Shown here one piece after another: positions 32,634-42,672 of a DNA stretch of 64,000 nt; position 1 is the first letter of the stretch; each line of letters starts with the position of its first letter. The position numbers and the translations under genes are program-made. The notes beneath the pieces are model-generated. The model ran no database searches. It saw only the letters and a list, made by a program, of their open reading frames with translations, and had not been told where the DNA came from. Source of the stretch: CAYRJD01 sp965212125 (GTDB taxonomy: Bacteria > Actinomycetota > Acidimicrobiia > Acidimicrobiales > Poriferisodalaceae); contig OZ243045.1 in NCBI GenBank assembly GCA_965212125.1, positions 930,001 to 994,000 on the forward strand, written 5' to 3'.

Positions 32634-34085
32634 CATTTCCTCTGGAAGCGTCGTGAGGTCGCCCGCTCCCAGCGTCAAGCACAGATCACCCGGCTTCAAA
32701 ACCGCTTCTAGATAGCTCCGCAAGTCTGACCAGTTAGGGATGTAAGCGACCTGGGCGTAAGGGTGGCTGCCGAGTACTGCCCGCACTATTAGATCGCCGG
32801 TAATGCCCGGTTGGGGTTGCTCGCCTGCGGAGTAGATGCCCGTGATCACCACTAGGTCGGCCTTTGCGAACGAATCCTCAAAGTCTTGCCACAGCGACGC
32901 GGTGCGGCTGTAGCGGTGCGGTTGGAATACCGCCACTATCCGCTGCCAACCCCCGGTTTGCGCGGCAGCAATGGCTGCGTCTACCTCGGTGGGCAGGTGC
33001 GCATAGTCGTCGATGTAGGTCACGTCGTTGCGTTCGCCGCGCCGTTCAAACCGCCGCGCAACTCCCCCGAAGCGGCTGAGCGTCTCACGTATTGGCTCTA
33101 CTTCGGCTGCTAGCTCACAGGCAGCCGCGAGTGCGCCGGCCGCGTTTAGTGCGTTGTGCAGACCGGGCAGCGGCAACGTGAAACTGCCAAGCGAGGTGTG
33201 TTCTGCTGTGCTGGCTTTGGCAGTGCCGGCTTTGGCTCGCACATCAAAGCTCACCCCGCGCCGATCGCTTTCAACCTTGCTGAGTTGGTAGTCGGCATCT
33301 TCGTGGCAGCCGTAGGTAACGATGCGAGTCTGGTCGGAACGAGTCTGATCAGAATGAGCCTGGTCAGAGCCGCTAACGCGCTCAGCTAGCCGCCGTGTTT
33401 GCGGATCGTCAATGCACAGCACGGCCAGCTGCGCCGCAGCCACAAATTCTTCAAACGCGTCATACAGCGCTTCGGTTGAACCGTAGTAGCTCAGGTGGTC
33501 GGGCTCAATGCTGGTAACCAGCACCACCGGCGCGCGCAGTTTCAAAAAAGTGCCGTCGGATTCGTCTGCCTCAACCACGAACAGCTCACCGTCGCTGTTC
33601 CAGACCGCGCTGGAGCCAATCTCATTCAGATCTCCGCCAACCAGAAAAGACGGCTGCAGACCTGCGCTCACCAGGCATAACGACAGCATTGAAGAGGTGG
33701 TGGTCTTGCCGTGCGTGCCGGCTATCGCGACGGTTCGTTTGAGCTCACAAATGGCACTCAAAATCTCGGCGCGCTGCCAAACGCGGATGCCGCGACCGCG
33801 GGCGTGCTCTAGCTCAGGGTTCTCGTCTGGAATGGCTGTGGAGTGCGCTACCACATCAACATCGCCGACGTTGGCGGCGTCGTGCCCGATGCTGATTTGC
33901 GCACCCATAGCACGCAGGCGCGTAATGCCAAGCGATTCCCTCAAGTCGCTGCCGGTTACCTGGTGCCCCATTTCTGTTAGCACCACGCCGATGGCATTCA
34001 TGCCCGCGCCGCCCGCGCCGACCACGTGAATGGCGAGAGTCTCCGTCAGGTTTATCGCCGATCCGGTTTCAAGCGAGGCTGGCAT
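32622..34085 (-). CDS. murC: UDP-N-acetylmuramate--L-alanine ligase
   Basis: 487 residues. ATP loop GTHGKTTT (123-130), N-terminal VVGAGGAGMNAIG, and the metal/substrate region VEADESDGTFL. Adds L-Ala to UDP-MurNAc. A variable loop near residue 250 holds three 15-bp units. The ATG directly follows the murG stop (TAAATG). Confidence 0.97.
   Translation of the reverse strand: MPASLETGSAINLTETLAIHVVGAGGAGMNAIGVVLTEMGHQVTGSDLRESLGITRLRAMGAQISIGHDAANVGDVDVVAHSTAIPDENPELEHARGRGIRVWQRAEILSAICELKRTVAIAGTHGKTTTSSMLSLCLVSAGLQPSFLVGGDLNEIGSSAVWNSDGELFVVEADESDGTFLKLRAPVVLVTSIEPDHLSYYGSTEALYDAFEEFVAAAQLAVLCIDDPQTRRLAERVSGSDQAHSDQTRSDQTRIVTYGCHEDADYQLSKVESDRRGVSFDVRAKAGTAKASTAEHTSLGSFTLPLPGLHNALNAAGALAAACELAAEVEPIRETLSRFGGVARRFERRGERNDVTYIDDYAHLPTEVDAAIAAAQTGGWQRIVAVFQPHRYSRTASLWQDFEDSFAKADLVVITGIYSAGEQPQPGITGDLIVRAVLGSHPYAQVAYIPNWSDLRSYLEAVLKPGDLCLTLGAGDLTTLPEEMLTA
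33326..33370. repeat. Three 15-bp units in murC
   Basis: Units 33326-33340, 33341-33355 and 33356-33370 (GAGTCTGGTC type) encode SDQAH/SDQTR/SDQTR in frame. Confidence 0.9.
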
Positions 34086-35330
34086 TTACTTGCTTTTCTC
34101 AGGGCAGGTCGTATCGGGGCCAGCCGTATCGGGGCCAGCCGCGTGCTTAAGCGCCAGCTCGGCGATGCGATGCGCAGAGTGTGCGCTTGCGAAGTTGGAA
34201 GTGCCCGTGCGATCGGACTCTCCGGCGTCCGTCAGATGCGCGTTGATTTCGGCAGCCAGGCGTGCGCCGTCTAGATCAGCGTCGTCAACTATTGATGCCT
34301 GACCGGCTGCGGCGAAAATCTCGGCATTGCGGCGCTGATGGTCATTGGGAGCGCCCGGCAGCGGCACAAGCACAGCGGCCTTTGCCAACACACTTAGCTC
34401 TGCGATCGTTGATGCCCCCGCCCGGCAGACAACCAGATCTGCCGCCGCAAGCGCAACGGGCAGGTTGTCGTCGTAGGGCACAGCGCGATAGATCCCCTTG
34501 GCCGTGCTCTTGACAGGGTCACGGGAAGCATCACGGGCGGCTTGCGGCAACTCATCCCAATCTCGTTTTCCCACTACGTGATAAATGAATAGCTGGCCTG
34601 GCTGCCCCTGGCCTAACTGCTCTAGGGCTTGCCAGGTGGCGGTGTTGATGCGCAGCGAGCCAAGCGAGCCGCCAAAGATCACCACCGCCTTTGTGTCGGC
34701 TGAGTCCGGCCAACCCAGCTCGGCCCGCAAGTCTTGGCGGGCGGCAGATCGTTCCGCTAGGGCGATCACCTCCGGACGAACTGGAGTGCCGGTTAGCACC
34801 TCTTTACGCAAACCTGTGCCCAGAGTTGGCACGGCCGCAGCTTTGGCGAAACGGCTCAGCATTGAATTCGTGCCAGAGGCAACTGCGTTTTGCTCAACCA
34901 ACACCAGCGGCACACGCATCACAATCGCACCAATCGAACCCGGCAGGGCGGCATAGCCACCCAGCGATAGCACAACGCTCGGTCGCATCTTTCGCACCAA
35001 GGCAATGCCCTTTGCTATGCCCCGCAGCAGCGCCCAAGCGGCGGCGAAGTTCGCTGGCGTTACCGGGTTTTTGCCGCGGCGATTTATTCCTCGCCCCGGC
35101 AGCGTCGTCAAGGCAAAGCCAGCGGCTGGCACTAGCTGGGAGTCCAAGCCAACGGCGCTACCAACGAAATGAATCTGACTAGCGGGCCAACCTGACTCCA
35201 CTAAGGCGTTCGCCACAGCTAGCCCCGGGACCAGATGTCCGGCAGTACCGCCGCCGGCGATCAGGGCAAGGCTGGCGCGGTTGTTGGCACCGCTGTTTTT
35301 GGTGCGGCTATCTGTGCGGTCGGTTGCCAT
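34086..35330 (-). CDS. murG: Lipid II synthase, UDP-GlcNAc transferase MurG
   Basis: 414 residues, GT-B fold. The N-terminal glycine loop is GGGTAGHLVPG, the second half has FGGSLGSLRIN and VVCRAGASTIAEL, the donor-binding signature. Transfers GlcNAc to lipid I at the inner membrane face. The C-terminus is a non-conserved Asp/Pro/Thr tail built from an exact 15-bp duplication. ATG at 35330, 17 bases after ftsW. Confidence 0.96.
   Translation of the reverse strand: MATDRTDSRTKNSGANNRASLALIAGGGTAGHLVPGLAVANALVESGWPASQIHFVGSAVGLDSQLVPAAGFALTTLPGRGINRRGKNPVTPANFAAAWALLRGIAKGIALVRKMRPSVVLSLGGYAALPGSIGAIVMRVPLVLVEQNAVASGTNSMLSRFAKAAAVPTLGTGLRKEVLTGTPVRPEVIALAERSAARQDLRAELGWPDSADTKAVVIFGGSLGSLRINTATWQALEQLGQGQPGQLFIYHVVGKRDWDELPQAARDASRDPVKSTAKGIYRAVPYDDNLPVALAAADLVVCRAGASTIAELSVLAKAAVLVPLPGAPNDHQRRNAEIFAAAGQASIVDDADLDGARLAAEINAHLTDAGESDRTGTSNFASAHSAHRIAELALKHAAGPDTAGPDTTCPEKSK
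34111..34140. repeat. Exact 15-bp duplication in the murG tail
   Basis: GTATCGGGGCCAGCC twice (34111-34125, 34126-34140), encoding AGPDT repeats. Confidence 0.95.
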
Positions 35331-35347
35331 TGCCTAAGCCGTGCCGG

Positions 35348-36613
35348 CTAGCGCCTGGGTTTGGGCAGGTTCTGAGTGCTCTTTGTGATGCTCAAAAGGA
35401 TGCCCGCCGCCATAGCCGTTACTAGCAATGACGATGAGCCATACGACAAAAACGGCAAGGTCACGCCGGTGATTGGGAGCAAGCCCAGCACTCCACCGAT
35501 GTTTATGAAGGTCTGCAACATGAGCCAGATGGTGATGCCGGCTGCCATTAGCGAGCCGAAAATGTCGGGGGCTCGGCGAGCGGTGCGGAAACCCAGCACC
35601 CCCACCAGCGTCAGCAGCGCGATAACCGCCAGGCCACCGAGCAATCCCATCTCTTCGCCGACAACCACGAAAATAAAATCGGTGTGAGCGTTGGGCACCC
35701 AACCCCACTTGGCTTGGCCCGCTCCCAGCCCAGATCCGGTTACGCCGCCTTGGGCAAGTCCCACCAGACTTTGGAAGGTTTGGTAGCCAGCGCCCAGGCG
35801 TTCTTCGATTGGGTTTAAGAATCCGGTTAGACGGGCGCGCCGATAATCGGCCGCTAAAAATAGGAGCGCCAATGCCGGCGTTGCAAAAAGCGCTAGGCGC
35901 ATCAAATATCGCCCGGGCACGCCAACGGAAAACATCATGCCCATAGCGATTGCGGCCAAAATCACGGAGGTGCCCAGGTCGGGCTGGAGCACGACTAGGC
36001 CACACCCGCCGCCAACAACGGCCAGCAACGGAAGCATGCTGCGCGAGTTGTGCGCTAGATCGTGATACCGCTGCTCTAGAAAAACCGCTACTGCGATTAC
36101 CAGGGCCAGCTTTGCCAGCTCAGAGGGCTGCACATTAAAGAGGCCGAAGTCCAGCCAGCGTTTGGATCCTGAAACGACGTCACCGACAACCAATACCGCT
36201 GCCAGCAAAGCCATGCTGACCGCAACTAACGGGATGGCGAAGCGTCGCCAGAACCGGTAGTCAATGCTCAGGGTTACTAGCAGCACCAGTACGGCTAGCC
36301 CGGCGGAATAAAGATGTCGGCGGAAATAAAGCAGCGGCTCGCCACCGTCGTTAATGCCGACTATGGGTGAGGCCGACAGCACCAGCACAACCCCTGTGAG
36401 CAAGAGCACCAAAATCACCGCCAGCAGTGCGACGTAATGAATTGTCGGGCCGCCAAGGCGGGGGGTGCGGGTGGCGCCGGTCTGTCGACTAGCGCGAGCC
36501 TGGCGGCGCGTGCCAGTGGCCCCCGCTGCGTTTCGGAGGGGTGGGCGGGCGCGCATAAGCGGTCTTGACGGTTGGGCGGAGGGGCCGCCACCTCTGGCAG
36601 GGTTGGCAGGCAT
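35348..36613 (-). CDS. ftsW: SEDS peptidoglycan glycosyltransferase FtsW
   Basis: 421 residues. After a basic 75-residue cytoplasmic N-terminus come about ten membrane helices. SEDS hallmarks are PSELAKLALVI, QPDLGTSVIL, and the C-terminal GVTLPFLSYGSSSL. It polymerises glycan strands at the septum together with FtsI. Start ATG at 36613 overlaps the murD stop by one base (TAATG); a longer reading would run into murD. Confidence 0.95.
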   Translation of the reverse strand: MPANPARGGGPSAQPSRPLMRARPPLRNAAGATGTRRQARASRQTGATRTPRLGGPTIHYVALLAVILVLLLTGVVLVLSASPIVGINDGGEPLLYFRRHLYSAGLAVLVLLVTLSIDYRFWRRFAIPLVAVSMALLAAVLVVGDVVSGSKRWLDFGLFNVQPSELAKLALVIAVAVFLEQRYHDLAHNSRSMLPLLAVVGGGCGLVVLQPDLGTSVILAAIAMGMMFSVGVPGRYLMRLALFATPALALLFLAADYRRARLTGFLNPIEERLGAGYQTFQSLVGLAQGGVTGSGLGAGQAKWGWVPNAHTDFIFVVVGEEMGLLGGLAVIALLTLVGVLGFRTARRAPDIFGSLMAAGITIWLMLQTFINIGGVLGLLPITGVTLPFLSYGSSSLLVTAMAAGILLSITKSTQNLPKPRR

Positions 36614-38112
36614 TAGTTCCCAGACTCGCTTCGGTGCTGATCGTGATGCTCGGCTTGACGGCTTGACTGGGTCAGGCGGAAAACCTCGGCGGCAAAATCG
36701 TCGCCGCGCTCGTTGTAGCTGTCGTACCAATCAAAAGAAGCGCAGGCAGGTGACAGCACCACGGATTGTCCGGCTAGCTCTGCCGCTAGCTCGGCGGCTT
36801 GCTCAACTGCGGCTCGCATGTTGTTGGCTCGTTCCACGCGACAGTGCCCCTTGAAGATGTCTGCGATTTCCTCGGCCGCCTCACCTATCACCACGACTGC
36901 TAGAAGCTGCGACGCAAGAGCGCTCAGCGGTTTCAGGCTCAGTCCTTTATTGCGACCACCCGCTATTAGTACCGCATTTTCAAGTCCCGCTACGCCCGCT
37001 AACACTGCTGCAGGCGTGGTGGCCTTGCTGTCGTCGTAGAATGCAACGTCGCCAGCGACTGCGATTTTCTTTAGGCGATGAGCTAGCCCTTCAAATTCGG
37101 CTAGCTCGGCGGCTATGGCGGTGTCGTTTGCGCCCATCTCTAGGGCAACAGCTGCAGCCGCAGCCGCATTTGCGATGTCGTGCGGGCGGTTGAGTGCCAT
37201 CTGCGCCACCGGCACGATTACTCGCCCGTAAGCGCAAAGGTTGTCGTCGCTCACTGCTAGGTCGCCGGCGGTGAGACACTGCGCAGACGCGAAGGTCACG
37301 GGTTTTGCGGCGGCGGGAACGTGCTTGGCGATCTGGCTGTCGGCGTGGGGATAAACCGCCACGGCGGGTTGGCCAGTGTCCTGCGCAGTGGTCTGGTCCG
37401 CTGCCTGGTCTGCGTTGCGCCAGATGCGCGCCTTGGCGCTTTCGTACGCTGCCATGTCGCCATGCCAGTCCAGATGATCTGGGGTCAGATTTAGCCAGGC
37501 ACCAACTTTGGGTGCAAAGTTTTGAGCTGCTGCCAACCGAAACGACGATGCCTCAACTACGAATGCTTCGGCTGTGGTTGCATCGGTGCCGCTGGGCTGG
37601 TCGATTGCTGCGACTAGGGGAAGTTCGGTATTGCCAGCCGCAACTGCGGCTACCCCGCTGCGAACAAGCATTGCGGTGGCCAGCACGGTCACCGTTGTTT
37701 TGCCGTTGGTGCCGGTAATCGCGGCGATGGGGCGATTATCCCAGCGAGCCGCCAGGTCGAAGTCGCCCAGGATTGGACGCTTGAGCTCTTGCGCCAGCTT
37801 GTAGATGGGGTGGTGTCCCGGCACACCTGGGCTGGGTGATACGGCGTCAACCTCGCCAACTAGCCGACGCAGCTCGGCCTCGTCGGGCGCTAGATGCGCT
37901 GCGGTTGCATCGGCACTGGCTGTGCTGGCCTTGCTAACCGCCGCGGCGTCGTCGGCCAAGATCACCGTGTGGCCGCGTGATCTCAGCGCCGCGGCTACGG
38001 CACGTCCGGTGGCCGCCAGCCCGAAAACCAGGACTTTTTCCAGCCGCGCTGTGGATGGCTCCGATTCGGTAGCGGCTTGTCTCGCGGCCTGCTTCGCGGC
38101 CTGCTTTGTCAT
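36613..38112 (-). CDS. murD: UDP-N-acetylmuramoylalanine--D-glutamate ligase
   Basis: 499 residues. ATP loop GTNGKTT (134-140), NLTPDHLDWHG, and the end motif LSPACASFDWYDSYNERGDDF. Adds D-Glu to UDP-MurNAc-L-Ala. The N-terminus has an Ala/Gln/Lys-rich repeat AAKQAARQAA. The ATG overlaps the mraY stop (ATGA). Confidence 0.97.
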   Translation of the reverse strand: MTKQAAKQAARQAATESEPSTARLEKVLVFGLAATGRAVAAALRSRGHTVILADDAAAVSKASTASADATAAHLAPDEAELRRLVGEVDAVSPSPGVPGHHPIYKLAQELKRPILGDFDLAARWDNRPIAAITGTNGKTTVTVLATAMLVRSGVAAVAAGNTELPLVAAIDQPSGTDATTAEAFVVEASSFRLAAAQNFAPKVGAWLNLTPDHLDWHGDMAAYESAKARIWRNADQAADQTTAQDTGQPAVAVYPHADSQIAKHVPAAAKPVTFASAQCLTAGDLAVSDDNLCAYGRVIVPVAQMALNRPHDIANAAAAAAVALEMGANDTAIAAELAEFEGLAHRLKKIAVAGDVAFYDDSKATTPAAVLAGVAGLENAVLIAGGRNKGLSLKPLSALASQLLAVVVIGEAAEEIADIFKGHCRVERANNMRAAVEQAAELAAELAGQSVVLSPACASFDWYDSYNERGDDFAAEVFRLTQSSRQAEHHDQHRSESGN

Positions 38113-39161
38113 AGCGAATTTGCCGGAACTTGGATCAGGTCCAGGCTTAGATAGTCGGCGTAATAAATCACCAGCGCTACCGCTACCAGCAGTCCGTTGA
38201 TGACCCAGAGGCGTATCAGCACGGTGGTTTCGGGCCAGCCAGCTAACTCAAAATGATGATGAATGGGCGCCATGCGAAAAATCCGCCGCCCGAACAGCCG
38301 GAAAGATCCCACCTGCATGATGACCGACATGGTCTCTATTAGATAAAGCCCGCCGATGATCGGTAACAGCAGGTCAACGTGCAACAACAAACCCAGCCCG
38401 GCCAGGGCCGTGCCGATGGCTAGAGACCCAGTGTCGCCCATAAAGATTCGTGCCGGTGGTGCGTTCCACCACAAAAACCCGGCGCAAGCTCCGGCTAGGG
38501 CTGCGGCTGTGACGGCCAGATCCAGCGGGTCTTTTACTTCGTAGATGTTGGGGTTGCGAAACGCCCAGTAAGCGACGATGACGAATGCGGCGAAGGCGAT
38601 CGCGGCGGCTCCCCCGGCTAGCCCGTCAAGCCCGTCGGTGAGGTTGACTGAGTTTGACACCGCTAGCACAACCAGCACCGACCAGATAATCCAGACGCCG
38701 CGCGGCAGCTCGAGATCAATAAACCCGATGCGGGTGAAGCTGATGATCGGGGTGGAATCCAGCCAGAACGTGGCTACTAAGGCAAAGGTGACCCCGACAA
38801 TGATCAGGCCGATGAGTTTTGCCCGCTTATTTAGCCCGACGTTGCGTTCGTTGCTCACCTTCAGGTAATCGTCAATCAGGCCAACGATGCCAGCTAGCAC
38901 CACCGCCATCATCAAGACGACTCCTGTGCTTGAAAAATTGCCGCCGCCGCGCAGGTGGCTCACCGTGAAACCAGCCAGCGCGCCAGCCAAGATGCTTAGC
39001 CCGCCCATTGTGGGCGTGCCTTTCTTGGTCATGTGGCCTTGGGGACCATCAAGCTGTATGGGCTGGCCGATGCCGCGTTTTTGCAGCCAGGGAATCAGCA
39101 GCCAGGTGCTAAGCAGCGACACCGCCATAGCTACCGCCCCGGCGGTCAGCAGGGCTATCAC
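38109..39161 (-). CDS. mraY: Phospho-MurNAc-pentapeptide transferase (lipid I synthase)
   Basis: 350 residues with ten membrane helices. Catalytic segments DDYLKVSNERNVGL, NLTDGLDGLAGG and MGDTGSLAIG, and the PIHHHFE motif are all present. Makes lipid I on undecaprenyl phosphate. ATG overlaps the murE stop (ATGA). Confidence 0.98.
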   Translation of the reverse strand: MIALLTAGAVAMAVSLLSTWLLIPWLQKRGIGQPIQLDGPQGHMTKKGTPTMGGLSILAGALAGFTVSHLRGGGNFSSTGVVLMMAVVLAGIVGLIDDYLKVSNERNVGLNKRAKLIGLIIVGVTFALVATFWLDSTPIISFTRIGFIDLELPRGVWIIWSVLVVLAVSNSVNLTDGLDGLAGGAAAIAFAAFVIVAYWAFRNPNIYEVKDPLDLAVTAAALAGACAGFLWWNAPPARIFMGDTGSLAIGTALAGLGLLLHVDLLLPIIGGLYLIETMSVIMQVGSFRLFGRRIFRMAPIHHHFELAGWPETTVLIRLWVINGLLVAVALVIYYADYLSLDLIQVPANSL

Positions 39162-40678
39162 TTGGCGTCTCGCTTTGGGCTGGATTGCCGCTCTGGGCTG
39201 GACCGCTGGTTTAGCTTTTGGGCGGCGACCTCGGCATCGTCAAATGGCTTTGCGCCGGTGCTGTCAATCTGCGTGCTTTCGTGTCCTTTGCCGGCGATTA
39301 GCACCACATCACCTGGTGCCGCATTGGCTATGGCATAGCCGATCGCCTCGCTGCGATTAAGGATGCGCTCAGAGGTTGCGCGGTCTGCCGTATTGCGGCC
39401 CGCTGTGTAGCCAGCTTCGATTTCGGCGGCTATTGCGGCGGGATCTTCGCTGCGCGGATTGTCGGATGTGACAACCACAAAGTCCGCCAGCTCAGAGGCG
39501 ACCTCGCCCATTAGTGGACGCTTAGCTTTGTCGCGATCACCGCCCGCGCCGAACACCGCCCACAGCCGAGCCGCGGCAAGCTCACGGGCGCTAGCAAGCG
39601 CGGCGGCCAGCGCGTCGGGCTTATGGGCGTAATCCACCAGCACGGTTATGCCTAGATCTTGCGATGCTGGCGCGGTTATCGGTTGCATGCGACCCGGCAC
39701 GGGTTGGACGCTTTCAAGCCCGGCCACAACTTCCGTCTCGCTCAGCTCTAGCGCCAAACCGGTGGCTGCCGCCGCGGCCAGGTTTTCTAGATTTATCCGG
39801 CCGCATAGCCGGGTTGTTAGGCGACGCCCACGCCAGGTGTAGCTCAGGTAATCACTACCCACCTCTACATCTGACATATCCCCAACAGAGTATGGAAAAA
39901 TTGGCACGGAGTTCTTGTTTTGCTGGCTGACTTGTTGGTGTAGCCGATTTCCCCACTCGTTGCCGGTGTTGATTACCGCTAGGGAGCTGCGGCCGTCAAA
40001 CAGCTTGGCCTTGGCCTGGAAGTAGTCCTCCATGTCGGTGTGGAAGTCAAGGTGCTCCGGGCTGAGATTGGTAAACACGCCCGCTGCGAACTCAATGCCG
40101 TTGACTCGCCCCAGCGCCAGGGCGTGCGATGACACTTCAACCACTGCGAACGCGCCGGACGCGGTGTCCGCGACCTGGTTCAGCCAGCGGCTTAGGTCTG
40201 GTGCTTCGGGCGTGGTGCGAGCACCCTGCAGCGTGCCAAGCAGTTCCGAGTGCCTTTGTGTGGCATTCAGCATTTGTGAGATCGCATGGGTAACGCTGGT
40301 CTTGCCCGCTGTGCCGGTCACGCCGATCACGCTCACGCGCTGCGAAGGGTGGTGATGAATGGCCGCCGCGCACGCTCCCAATGCCTCTCGCACGTCGGGA
40401 ACTAGCAGCTGCGGCACGTCAGAGTGCTCGCTTAGTTTGCGCTGCACCAGCAATGCGGCCGCCCCGGCTTGGATCGCCTCGCCCGCAAAGTCATGGCCGT
40501 CGTGGTTTGCACCAACCACGCAGGCGAACATCATTCCCGGCTGACACTGCCTGCTGTCGTGGGTGATGTCGCTGACGGGGACGGCGGCGCTAGTGGCAGA
40601 CACAGTTTCTTCGGCCAGCGTTGCTTCGGGCAGGAATGCCGCTAGCTCGCCAAGTAAGACCGCAGGGTTATCAGCCAC
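39158..40678 (-). CDS. murE: UDP-MurNAc-tripeptide synthetase, meso-DAP type
   Basis: 506 residues. The ATP loop is GTAGKTS. The DNPR motif (406-409, SDNPRSEDP) is the established determinant for meso-diaminopimelate rather than lysine, so the cell wall is predicted to be mDAP type. GTG start at 40678 overlaps the ftsI stop by 8 bases. No murF follows; mraY is next. Confidence 0.97.
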   Translation of the reverse strand: MADNPAVLLGELAAFLPEATLAEETVSATSAAVPVSDITHDSRQCQPGMMFACVVGANHDGHDFAGEAIQAGAAALLVQRKLSEHSDVPQLLVPDVREALGACAAAIHHHPSQRVSVIGVTGTAGKTSVTHAISQMLNATQRHSELLGTLQGARTTPEAPDLSRWLNQVADTASGAFAVVEVSSHALALGRVNGIEFAAGVFTNLSPEHLDFHTDMEDYFQAKAKLFDGRSSLAVINTGNEWGNRLHQQVSQQNKNSVPIFPYSVGDMSDVEVGSDYLSYTWRGRRLTTRLCGRINLENLAAAAATGLALELSETEVVAGLESVQPVPGRMQPITAPASQDLGITVLVDYAHKPDALAAALASARELAAARLWAVFGAGGDRDKAKRPLMGEVASELADFVVVTSDNPRSEDPAAIAAEIEAGYTAGRNTADRATSERILNRSEAIGYAIANAAPGDVVLIAGKGHESTQIDSTGAKPFDDAEVAAQKLNQRSSPERQSSPKRDAK

Positions 40679-42665
40679 CGGGCGCGACTTTCAGGATGCG
40701 CATTGCTTTCCCGGAGATTTCGGCAAAAAGCGGGGCGGCCACTAGCCCGGCGATGTGCTCTTTGCGGGGCTCGTCTAAGAGCACCACAACAGTTAGCTGC
40801 GGGTCGTTGGCGGGCAGGAAGCCAGCAAATGAGCTCACATAGTTCTCTTCGCTGTAGGTGCCGTTGGCCGCCAGCTTTTGCGCAGTTCCGGTCTTGCCAG
40901 CCACCTCATAGCCAGGCACCACCGCTCGCTTGCCGGTTCCGTTGGTTACTACGGCGCTAAGCATGCTGACCATCTGCCCTGCCGTGCCTTGCGATAGCAC
41001 GCGCACCGGCGCCTCTCGTTCAATCGGATTGAACCGACCACCGACATCAACGTTGCCCAGATGCAGTCGCGGCGCCACATACTCACCGCCAGCTGCCATC
41101 ACGTTGTACGCGGCTGTCAGCTGCACGGCGGTTACCGACACGCCATGCCCGAAGGCGATCGTTGCGTGCCTGGTTCCGAACCATTCCCGACTGCTTTGCA
41201 AGATGCCCTTTGTTTCACCTGGCAGGGCTGGGTTGTGCCCTTTTCCGGTGTGGCGGCCAAACCCAAACGCTCGCAGGTAGTCATACAGAGTTGGGCTGGG
41301 TATTCGAACGGCTAACTGAATGGTGCCGATGTTTGACGACTGAGTAAGAACCTCCTCGGTGGTCAAAATCTCGTCCACCGTGCGGTAGGGCTCGCGAAAA
41401 ATCTTGTCTGCGTATTTGTATTCTGAGGTTGCGTTGATCAGTTCGGTCGGAGTCGTGACGCCTTCTTCCAAGGCGGCTGCGACCGTGAATGCTTTGCTTA
41501 CCGATCCTGGCTCAAAGGAATCGGTGTATGCGGGGCTGTGCGGCGTGGTTGTCACTTCGCCGGTTTCGCGGTCGTGCTGGGCGCTTGCTACCGCTAGCAG
41601 ATCACCCGTTCGCACTTCCATTAGTACGGCCGTTGCTCCTTTGGCGTCATGCTCAACAACCGCCCTCATCAACTCCTGCTCAACCATCCATTGGATCTCA
41701 GTGTTCAAGCTCAGCACGACATCGTCGCCAGGGGTTGGCGCCTCAAAGACAGATGTGCGAGCCGGTAGCGGTATGCCATCACGTGAAATAGCCGCAACTC
41801 GAACGCCGTCGGTGCCGTCAAGCTCATCCGCAAACTGCACCTCAGCGCCCGCAGTGGGGTTTTGGTCGATGTCGACGGCTCCTAGCACGCCGCGTGCTAG
41901 CTGTTCTCCGTTCGGCAAGATGCGCGAAGACTCATAGGTAAGGCCGACCCCGGGCAGTTCCAGCTCCGTCACGCGTGTGCCTTGAGCGGGAGTGACCTGG
42001 CGATCCACATAAACAAAGTGTCGGTCTGACGCCAAGCGTTGGGTGATGCGCGTTTGGTCTATATCTAAAACGGTCGCTAGCGCGGCGGCGGTGATTGACG
42101 GATTAACCACCAGGCGTGGATCGGCATAAATGGTTGGTCGGTCGTCAGAGATAGCCAGCACGTTGTAGTCGCGGTCAAGAATCGCACCGCGGCGAGCGCT
42201 GATGTCGCGAGCGGTCACTCCCTGGCTTTCGGCGTAGCTCCCGTAGCGGTCTCGCTCAAGCACCTGCACTTGGAAAAGGCGTCCCGCAAGTGCGCCCATT
42301 ATGAGAATCAGCCCCACGCCTAGCAGCGCTAGCCGCAAGCCTGGTCGCCCCGGCTTGGGCGGGCTGTAGCCGGGCGATTGGGCTTCGCTGATTGGGTTTG
42401 GTTGGGCTGATCGGGGGTCGCCTGGGCTTGGGCGGGCGGCAGCTACGGCAGGAGACGCGGGTGGCCCAAGCGACGCGGCGGAACTGCGTCGGGCTTGTGA
42501 TTTTCGGGGTTTGGTGGTATGAGCGTTGATCGGAGCAACCGACACCCGCAAAGTGCGCGCTGGGCGCACTTCATCTGCGGAGCGGGCAGGATGCGGACCC
42601 TGCGAGGGATGCCAGCCCATGCGCACCGGCTGCTCCCCCTCGGGGGAAAACTGCTTACTCGCCAC
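40671..42665 (-). CDS. ftsI: Division-specific penicillin-binding protein FtsI (PBP3)
   Basis: 664 residues. Roughly 110 basic, Pro/Arg-rich cytoplasmic residues, one membrane helix (about 110-130), the PBP dimerisation domain, then the transpeptidase with Ser388-x-x-Lys391 (SVSK), SSN (443-445) and KTG (591-593). Cross-links septal peptidoglycan with FtsW. The start is GTG at 42665 with GAGG upstream. Confidence 0.95.
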   Translation of the reverse strand: MASKQFSPEGEQPVRMGWHPSQGPHPARSADEVRPARTLRVSVAPINAHTTKPRKSQARRSSAASLGPPASPAVAAARPSPGDPRSAQPNPISEAQSPGYSPPKPGRPGLRLALLGVGLILIMGALAGRLFQVQVLERDRYGSYAESQGVTARDISARRGAILDRDYNVLAISDDRPTIYADPRLVVNPSITAAALATVLDIDQTRITQRLASDRHFVYVDRQVTPAQGTRVTELELPGVGLTYESSRILPNGEQLARGVLGAVDIDQNPTAGAEVQFADELDGTDGVRVAAISRDGIPLPARTSVFEAPTPGDDVVLSLNTEIQWMVEQELMRAVVEHDAKGATAVLMEVRTGDLLAVASAQHDRETGEVTTTPHSPAYTDSFEPGSVSKAFTVAAALEEGVTTPTELINATSEYKYADKIFREPYRTVDEILTTEEVLTQSSNIGTIQLAVRIPSPTLYDYLRAFGFGRHTGKGHNPALPGETKGILQSSREWFGTRHATIAFGHGVSVTAVQLTAAYNVMAAGGEYVAPRLHLGNVDVGGRFNPIEREAPVRVLSQGTAGQMVSMLSAVVTNGTGKRAVVPGYEVAGKTGTAQKLAANGTYSEENYVSSFAGFLPANDPQLTVVVLLDEPRKEHIAGLVAAPLFAEISGKAMRILKVAPGG

Positions 42666-42672
42666 AAACGCC

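Noticed and set aside
35334..36005. Leftward open frame overlapping ftsW in another frame
   Set aside because: ftsW in its own frame has all SEDS motifs; this one has shifted-frame composition.
36614..36730. Longer ftsW start
   Set aside because: It would run through the murD 3' end; ATG 36613 with the TAATG overlap fits the cluster style.
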